Shown here piece by piece: positions 6,211 to 9,995 of a stretch of 9,995 nt of DNA. Origin of the DNA: Spirochaetales bacterium (GTDB taxonomy: Bacteria; Spirochaetota; Spirochaetia; DSM-27196; SLST01); NCBI GenBank assembly GCA_028284845.1, contig JANQQY010000371.1:1-9995 (forward strand), written 5' to 3'. Position numbers and translations under genes: made by a program. The notes beneath the pieces are model-generated. The model was not told the origin of the DNA, made no database searches, and worked only from the letters and a program-made list of their open reading frames with translations. Numbering within the stretch: position 1 is the first letter of the stretch; every line of letters begins with the position of its first letter.

Positions 6211-6255
6211 TGCTCGACACGCAAGGGGTCGTTGGTTCGAATCCAATACCGCCCA
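6211..6255 (+). pseudogene. 3' half of a tRNA, best match tRNA-Val(GAC); probable attachment-site scar
   Basis: The T-arm is perfect in layout: stem GTTGG (6231-6235), loop TTCGAAT (6236-6242), stem CCAAT (6243-6247). It is followed by an acceptor strand ACCGCCC (6248-6254) and discriminator A6255. Before it, AAGGGGTCG and the loop TCGACAC (6214-6220) fit the anticodon arm and variable loop of tRNA-Val, with GAC at 6216-6218. Position 33 is C rather than the universal U, and only three anticodon-stem pairs hold. Upstream, no GGGCGGT acceptor strand and no valid D-arm exist, so this is not a working tRNA. Integration into a tRNA 3' end leaves such a fragment on the far side of the element, here with the element to the left. 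The anticodon assignment is less sure than the tRNA origin. Confidence 0.65.
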
Positions 6256-6436
6256 AGTCTGCCTTTCACGAAAGGCCAGCCTGTCCATTGGGGCGGCGTA
6301 GCCGCCTCCAACACCGCCCAAGTCTGCTTTTCACGAAAGGCTAGCCTGTCCATTGGGGCGGCATAGCCGCCTCCAATACCGCGCAGTCCTGTCTTCGTTG
6401 AGGAGACCAGCCCTCCATTGAGGCGGCGTAGCCGCC
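6242..6436 (+). repeat. Three tandem 65-bp repeats with two hairpins each
   Basis: Units at 6242-6306, 6307-6371 and 6372-6436 follow without spacers. Units 1 and 2 differ at four positions; unit 3 is more diverged. Each starts with the tRNA tail TCCAAYACCGCCCA (one change in unit 3). Hairpin A: GCCTTT-CACG-AAAGGC in unit 1, one C-to-T change giving a G-U pair in unit 2, and a wholly different but still paired GTCTTC...GGAGAC in unit 3. Hairpin B: GGCGGC-GTA-GCCGCC, an 8-bp stem whose outer G-U pair in units 1 and 2 becomes A-U in unit 3; the loop varies (GTA/ATA). Unit 1/2 differences fall in a loop, outside a stem, or keep pairing. The array lies downstream of leuD on the opposite side and may act in termination, RNA stability or recombination. 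Confidence 0.85.
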
Positions 6437-6583
6437 TCCGTGAAGGTCATTGGCTTTGTCATCAGGAAGATGCTCCGGACGGGAATCGGTTTCGCGAGAG
6501 ACAGCGGTCTTGCTGGAGAGGCCGTGATCCTATGATTCGACGAGAGAGATCGTGTCGAACGAGTAGGGGAGGCGGTTGTTTTG
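6437..6583. other. Spacer between the repeat array and the end of leuD
   Basis: No gene or recognised motif beyond the inverted repeat at 6536-6559. A short G-rich stretch abuts the leuD stop. Confidence 0.5.
6536..6559 (-). terminator. Possible stem-loop after leuD
   Basis: TTCGAC (6536-6541) and GTCGAA (6554-6559) pair across a 12-base loop, 25 bases past the leuD stop on the minus strand. No T-run follows, so a classical intrinsic terminator is not supported. The GC-rich hairpins of the 65-bp repeats, further downstream, are stronger candidates to block the transcript. Confidence 0.25.
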
Positions 6584-7207
6584 CTAGGAGTGGACTGCGA
6601 AGTCGGTGACGTATGGGAGGGCGCTTGCGGTTTTCCGAATCGCAGGCTCGTTGTCGCGAAGGACCGACGTAGAGTCCCACTCTCCGCTCATCAGGGCGTT
6701 TCTGTAGGCACTATTGCTGGCCGCTTCGAAAGTAGTTCCGTTAACCGTGAGGGTGCCCGTGCCAAGGTCAATCGTAACCTCAGCAGAAGGGTTTGCTTCG
6801 ATTTGCTCCATTAACTGGCCGATTGCCTCTTCCGAGACCGTGACAGTTGGGACGCCAAGGGCGTTGCAGTTGCCCGCAAAGATCTCAGCGAAGCTCTCTC
6901 CCACAACTGCTCGGATTCCCCAGCGAACGAGTGCCTGAGGTGCGTGTTCTCGACTGGAGCCGCAGCCGAAGTTCTTGTTCACAAACAAGACGCTGGCGTC
7001 GGCAAACTGCGGATCGTTGAACGGGTGATCGAGGGTATTGCCGGCCGAATCGAATCGAACGTCTCGGAATGCGAACTCGCCAAGTCCGTCGAACGTGACA
7101 ACTTTCATGTAGCGTGCCGGGATGATTCTGTCTGTGTCGATGTCGTTTCCGCGGACTACAATGCCGCGACCGGAAACCGTCGAGACCTGGGCGCCTTGTT
7201 CAACCAT
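6584..7207 (-). CDS. leuD: 3-isopropylmalate dehydratase small subunit
   Basis: Small (swivel-domain) subunit of isopropylmalate isomerase, which with LeuC converts 2-isopropylmalate to 3-isopropylmalate in cytoplasmic leucine synthesis. Signature blocks: GNDIDTDRIIPARY at 20-33 and NFGCGSSREHAPQAL at 79-93, followed by the GESFAEIFAGNCNALGVP block (103-120). The 207-residue length is normal. It starts eight bases after the leuC stop; AGGGGA four bases before ATG 7207 is the ribosome binding site and overlaps that stop. It is the last gene of the operon, and downstream lie the 65-bp repeats and tRNA scar. Nothing suggests damage. Confidence 0.97.
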   Translation of the reverse strand: MVEQGAQVSTVSGRGIVVRGNDIDTDRIIPARYMKVVTFDGLGEFAFRDVRFDSAGNTLDHPFNDPQFADASVLFVNKNFGCGSSREHAPQALVRWGIRAVVGESFAEIFAGNCNALGVPTVTVSEEAIGQLMEQIEANPSAEVTIDLGTGTLTVNGTTFEAASNSAYRNALMSGEWDSTSVLRDNEPAIRKTASALPYVTDFAVHS

Positions 7208-7215
7208 ACATTCCC

Positions 7216-8622
7216 CTAAGCCGTCGCGAGCGAACGGACGTCTACGACCTTCCCATTCACGGCTGCTGCGGCAACCATCGCGGGGCTCATCAAAAGCGTG
7301 CGGCCCGTAGGTGAGCCCTGTCGACCAATAAAATTCCTATTGGAGCTGCTCGCACAGAGCTCTCGCCCCTGTAGCTTGTCCGGGTTCATCGCGAGACACA
7401 TCGAACAACCGGCGCCGCGCCACTGAAATCCGGCCGCCTCAAAAATCTGAGGAAGCCCTTCCTTCACTGCTTGCTGAGCCACCTGTTTGCTGCCTGGAAC
7501 GACAAACGCACGAACGCCTGATTGCACCTTGTTCCCTTCTACGACGCGGGCTGCCTCGCGAAGGTCGGAGATGCGGGAGTTGGTGCATGAGCCAATAAAA
7601 GCAACGTCTATGGGTGTTCCCTCGATTGGTTCGCCTTCCTCAAAGCCCATGTGATCGTAGGCGGAGGCAGCTACCTCGCGTGCACCGGGATCCATCCCGT
7701 CGAGGGTAGGCATCGATTCCCGAACGGAAATCGCCTGACCGGGATTGATGCCCCATGTAACCATCGGGTCGAGGGTAGAGGCGTCGAGTTCATAGACATC
7801 GTCGTACTCGGCGTCGGGACCGCTGGCGATCTCGCGCCACCACGAGACCGCACGATCAAACGCATCGCCCTTGGGCGCAAACGTTCGTCCTTTGATGTAC
7901 TCAAACGTTGTCTCGTCGGGGTTTACATATCCGACACGCGCGCCACCCTCAATGCTCATATTACAGATGGTCATTCGACCTTCCATCGAAAGCGCATCGA
8001 TCGCCGGACCGCCGTACTCGTAGGCGTAGCCAATGCCGCCCTTCACGCCAAGGTCGGCAATAATCCGAAGAATGATGTCCTTGGCGAAGACACCGGGTGG
8101 GAGCTGCCCGTTCACCTGAATCCGACGAACCTTTGGGCGTGCGATTGCCAGACATTGGGTCGCCAGGACATCTCGGATTTGGCTCGTTCCAATCCCGAAC
8201 GCGATGGCGCCAAAGGCGCCATGGGTCGACGTGTGGGAGTCGCCGCAGGCGATTGTCATTCCCGGCTGGGTCGCTCCGAGTTCAGGGCCTACAACGTGGA
8301 CAATGCCCTGGTGTTCGGTGCCAAGGTCATAGAATCGGATTCCATGATTCTTGGTGTTCTCTTCGAGCGCCTTCATCATCTGCTCTGCCAGATCGTCCTT
8401 GAACGGACGTGCCTGATCTTCAGTCGGCACGATGTGATCAACCGTCGCAATCGTGCGCTCGGGATACATGACAGAGAGTCCGCGCTCCTCGATCATCTGG
8501 AACGCCTGAGGTGAAGTAACCTCGTGAATGAGATGCAGCCCAATAAAGAGCTGGTCCTGGCCCGAGGGCAGCCGTCCGACTGTGTGGAGGTCCCACACTT
8601 TGTTGAGAAGGTTCTGTGACAT
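7216..8622 (-). CDS. leuC: 3-isopropylmalate dehydratase large subunit
   Basis: Large catalytic subunit of isopropylmalate isomerase, an aconitase-family enzyme with a [4Fe-4S] cluster. Cluster cysteines are visible at C346 (GSCTNSR) and C406/C409 (GAGCSMC). Active-site blocks are CGDSHTSTHGAFGA (126-139) and SSNRNFIGRQGSPTGR (426-441). The N-terminus NLLNKVWDLHTV is typical, and the length (468 aa) fits the bacterial LeuC type that pairs with a separate LeuD. ATG 8622 starts six bases after the ilvN stop, with GAGG just three bases upstream, so translational coupling is likely. leuC and leuD make one heterodimer and sit together as expected. Confidence 0.98.
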   Translation of the reverse strand: MSQNLLNKVWDLHTVGRLPSGQDQLFIGLHLIHEVTSPQAFQMIEERGLSVMYPERTIATVDHIVPTEDQARPFKDDLAEQMMKALEENTKNHGIRFYDLGTEHQGIVHVVGPELGATQPGMTIACGDSHTSTHGAFGAIAFGIGTSQIRDVLATQCLAIARPKVRRIQVNGQLPPGVFAKDIILRIIADLGVKGGIGYAYEYGGPAIDALSMEGRMTICNMSIEGGARVGYVNPDETTFEYIKGRTFAPKGDAFDRAVSWWREIASGPDAEYDDVYELDASTLDPMVTWGINPGQAISVRESMPTLDGMDPGAREVAASAYDHMGFEEGEPIEGTPIDVAFIGSCTNSRISDLREAARVVEGNKVQSGVRAFVVPGSKQVAQQAVKEGLPQIFEAAGFQWRGAGCSMCLAMNPDKLQGRELCASSSNRNFIGRQGSPTGRTLLMSPAMVAAAAVNGKVVDVRSLATA

Positions 8623-8628
8623 AAGCCT

Positions 8629-9162
8629 CTACGAGGTGATCGTCTCGCCGCGCGCAACCAAGACCTTTCCGGTCCGGATCAGCTCAAGTACTCCGTATCG
8701 CTCGAATACTCGGCCAACCGCATCCAGCTTCTCGCTGTTGCCGGTTGCCTGAATCGTCACGCTCCGTTCACCAAGGTCGACGGTATCACAATCGAGTGCC
8801 TTGGCCAACTGAAGGACCTCACCACGCATATCCGGCTCGCAATGCACCTTGATGAGCGCGAGCTCTCGGTGAATGACGTCGTCATTCGTGCGGTCGGTTG
8901 CGTGAACAACGTCAATCAGCTTGTTGAGCTGTTTCAGGATCTGATCGAGGGTTTTCCGGCTTCCGGTGGCTACGATGTTCATTGTGGAGAAGTCGGGATC
9001 ATGAGACGGAGAGACGACAAGGCTGTCGATGTTGTATCCCCTTCGAGCGAAGACAAGCGCGATTCTGATCAGCACGCCGGGTTTGTTGGCGACGTGCAGG
9101 CTGATTGTGTGCTTCTCCATTGCCTCTGCGGTTCCGGTCTTCTCTTTGGTCACTGTCGACAT
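8629..9162 (-). CDS. ilvN: Acetolactate synthase regulatory (small) subunit
   Basis: Regulatory subunit of acetolactate synthase; it activates the large subunit and carries feedback inhibition by valine. An ACT domain spans residues about 18-90 (TISLHVANKPGVLIRIALVF, GYNIDSLVV, then the FSTMNIV strand). A C-terminal domain (about 98-177) carries ELALIKV and FERYGVLELIRTGKVLVARG. At 177 aa it matches the usual IlvH/IlvN length. ATG 9162 shares one base with the ilvB stop (TGATG) and has GGGGAG six bases upstream inside ilvB. M15 is a possible shorter start, because the first 14 residues are not conserved in the family. Coupling to ilvB keeps the two subunits in balance. Confidence 0.96.
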   Translation of the reverse strand: MSTVTKEKTGTAEAMEKHTISLHVANKPGVLIRIALVFARRGYNIDSLVVSPSHDPDFSTMNIVATGSRKTLDQILKQLNKLIDVVHATDRTNDDVIHRELALIKVHCEPDMRGEVLQLAKALDCDTVDLGERSVTIQATGNSEKLDAVGRVFERYGVLELIRTGKVLVARGETITS

Positions 9163-9995
9163 CAGGTGCTCCCCACTGGTTTTTCCATCTTGGTCTTGGG
9201 TGGCTCAAGAATCATGTCCGACAGACTTGCGCCTGCAGGAATCATCGGGAAGACGTTGTCTTCCTTCTCAACTTCCACGTCGATGATGCATGGACCCTCG
9301 TTGTACTCCAGAGCGTTGCCGATGATCCGACGAACGTCCGCACTTCGGCGAATGCGGAAGCCCTTGATTCCGTAGCTCTGACCAAGCTTCACGAAATCCG
9401 GGTTGCCCTCCATCTCGACGCCACTGAGGCGGTTGTCGTAGAACAGATTCTGCCATTGCCGAACCATGCCGAGGTAGTGGTTGTTGATGATCAGAATCTT
9501 GATGGGCAGTTTGTTCACTGCCGCCGTCGCGAGTTCGCTGAGCGTCATCTGAAATCCGCCATCGCCTACAACCGCAACCACGGTCTTGTCCGGATGGGCA
9601 AACTGAGCGCCAATCGCCGCCGGGAATCCAAACCCCATCGTTCCCGCTCCGCCGGAGGTGATCCACTGGAATCGATGGTCGACGAGGTAGTACTGAGCGG
9701 CCCACATCTGATGCTGCCCAACGTCGGTCGTGACAAAAGCCGCGCCATGGGTCTGCTGGTAGATCTCTTCAATCGCGTGCTCGGCACGAAGCTTTCCTGA
9801 TTTCTTGAACTTCATGGGGAAGTCACGCTTCCAACGAGCGATCTGCTTCAACCACTCCTCTGTCTCACCCGGCTCGGCGATCTTTGCGAGCTCCTCGACG
9901 ATCATGCGCGCGTCGCCGTGGACGGTGCAATCCATTCCAAGGGTCTTCTGGAACTCCGCCTCGTCAATATCGATATGGATTTTCACGGCATCTGG
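9162..9995 (-). CDS. ilvB: Acetolactate synthase large subunit, C-terminal part (cut by window edge)
   Basis: Thiamine-diphosphate enzyme that condenses two pyruvates to acetolactate (or pyruvate with 2-ketobutyrate), the first shared step of branched-chain amino acid synthesis. The last 277 residues are present. They begin in the middle FAD-binding domain (VKIHIDIDEAEF), then run through the thiamine-diphosphate domain: TDVGQHQMWAAQYY, SGGAGTMGFGFPAAIGA, and the binding motif GDGGFQMTLSEL followed 24 residues later by NN. The end matches the family (GPCIIDVEVEKEDNVFPMIPAG). The reading frame stays open to the window edge; the GTG at 9986 is internal, not a start. A promoter or leader for the operon must lie to the right of this window. 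Confidence 0.97.
   Translation of the reverse strand, partial: PDAVKIHIDIDEAEFQKTLGMDCTVHGDARMIVEELAKIAEPGETEEWLKQIARWKRDFPMKFKKSGKLRAEHAIEEIYQQTHGAAFVTTDVGQHQMWAAQYYLVDHRFQWITSGGAGTMGFGFPAAIGAQFAHPDKTVVAVVGDGGFQMTLSELATAAVNKLPIKILIINNHYLGMVRQWQNLFYDNRLSGVEMEGNPDFVKLGQSYGIKGFRIRRSADVRRIIGNALEYNEGPCIIDVEVEKEDNVFPMIPAGASLSDMILEPPKTKMEKPVGST

Noticed and set aside
6170..6255. A complete functional tRNA gene
   Set aside because: No acceptor strand complementary to ACCGCCC, no D-arm, C instead of U at position 33 and a broken anticodon stem.
5908..6353. Overlapping minus-strand frames (5908-6321 and 6096-6353) containing strings such as LDSNQRPLAC and WIRTNDPL
   Set aside because: These are well-known false proteins produced by reading the antisense of tRNA T-arm sequence; here they read across the tRNA scar and the 65-bp repeats.
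6242..6436. Repeat array as a CRISPR
   Set aside because: The 65-bp units abut directly with no unique spacers, number only three and diverge in their middle; no cas genes are present.
7651..8514. 287-codon plus-strand frame
   Set aside because: Fully antisense to leuC, which shows complete family motifs; the frame has no domain character.
8842..9800. Plus-strand frames 8842-9375 and 9105-9800
   Set aside because: Antisense shadows of ilvN and ilvB.

Overview
The window joins an accessory, defence-like region (positions 1 to about 6255) to a conserved amino-acid biosynthesis operon (6584-9995). It is bacterial. The operon encodes acetolactate synthase and isopropylmalate isomerase on the minus strand, in the order ilvB-ilvN-leuC-leuD, with gaps of 8 bases or fewer or a 1-base overlap. 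G+C looks moderately high. One promoter fits a sigma70-type leaderless transcript. The phylum cannot be fixed from the sequence alone.

Left part, 1-2361, all on the minus strand. In order of transcription: a 217-residue protein with a glycine-rich hydrophobic segment and a winged-helix-like C-terminus (1708-2361); an FRG-domain protein (674-1558); a 49-residue Arc-like ribbon-helix-helix regulator with its own apparent leaderless promoter (373-522); an 85-residue unknown protein (15-272) behind an elaborate inverted-repeat leader; and the first codons of a further gene (1-18) coupled to it by an ATGA overlap. The last three look like a small regulated cassette of toxin-antitoxin style.

Middle part, 2814-5855, plus strand: a DUF2971-family protein (2814-3746) and a TIR/SEFIR-type protein with a 300-residue C-terminal region I cannot name (4401-5855). 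A weak alanine-rich reading frame lies on the minus strand between them. FRG, DUF2971 and TIR/SEFIR proteins side by side, each apparently a separate transcription unit and surrounded by long gaps, are typical of a defence or accessory island. No integrase, transposase or CRISPR array is visible.

Junction, 5856-6583: the 3' half of a tRNA (best match tRNA-Val with anticodon GAC) stands without a matching 5' half. It is oriented so that an element integrated into the 3' end of a tRNA gene would lie to its left, exactly where the accessory genes are. It therefore reads as the attachment-site scar of the island. It runs directly into three tandem 65-bp repeats. Each repeat starts with a copy of the last 14 bases of the tRNA fragment and carries two hairpins that are kept by covarying or wobble changes.

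Right part, 6584-9995: the leu/ilv operon. Transcription enters from beyond the right edge, because ilvB is cut off there, and ends with leuD, beside the repeats.
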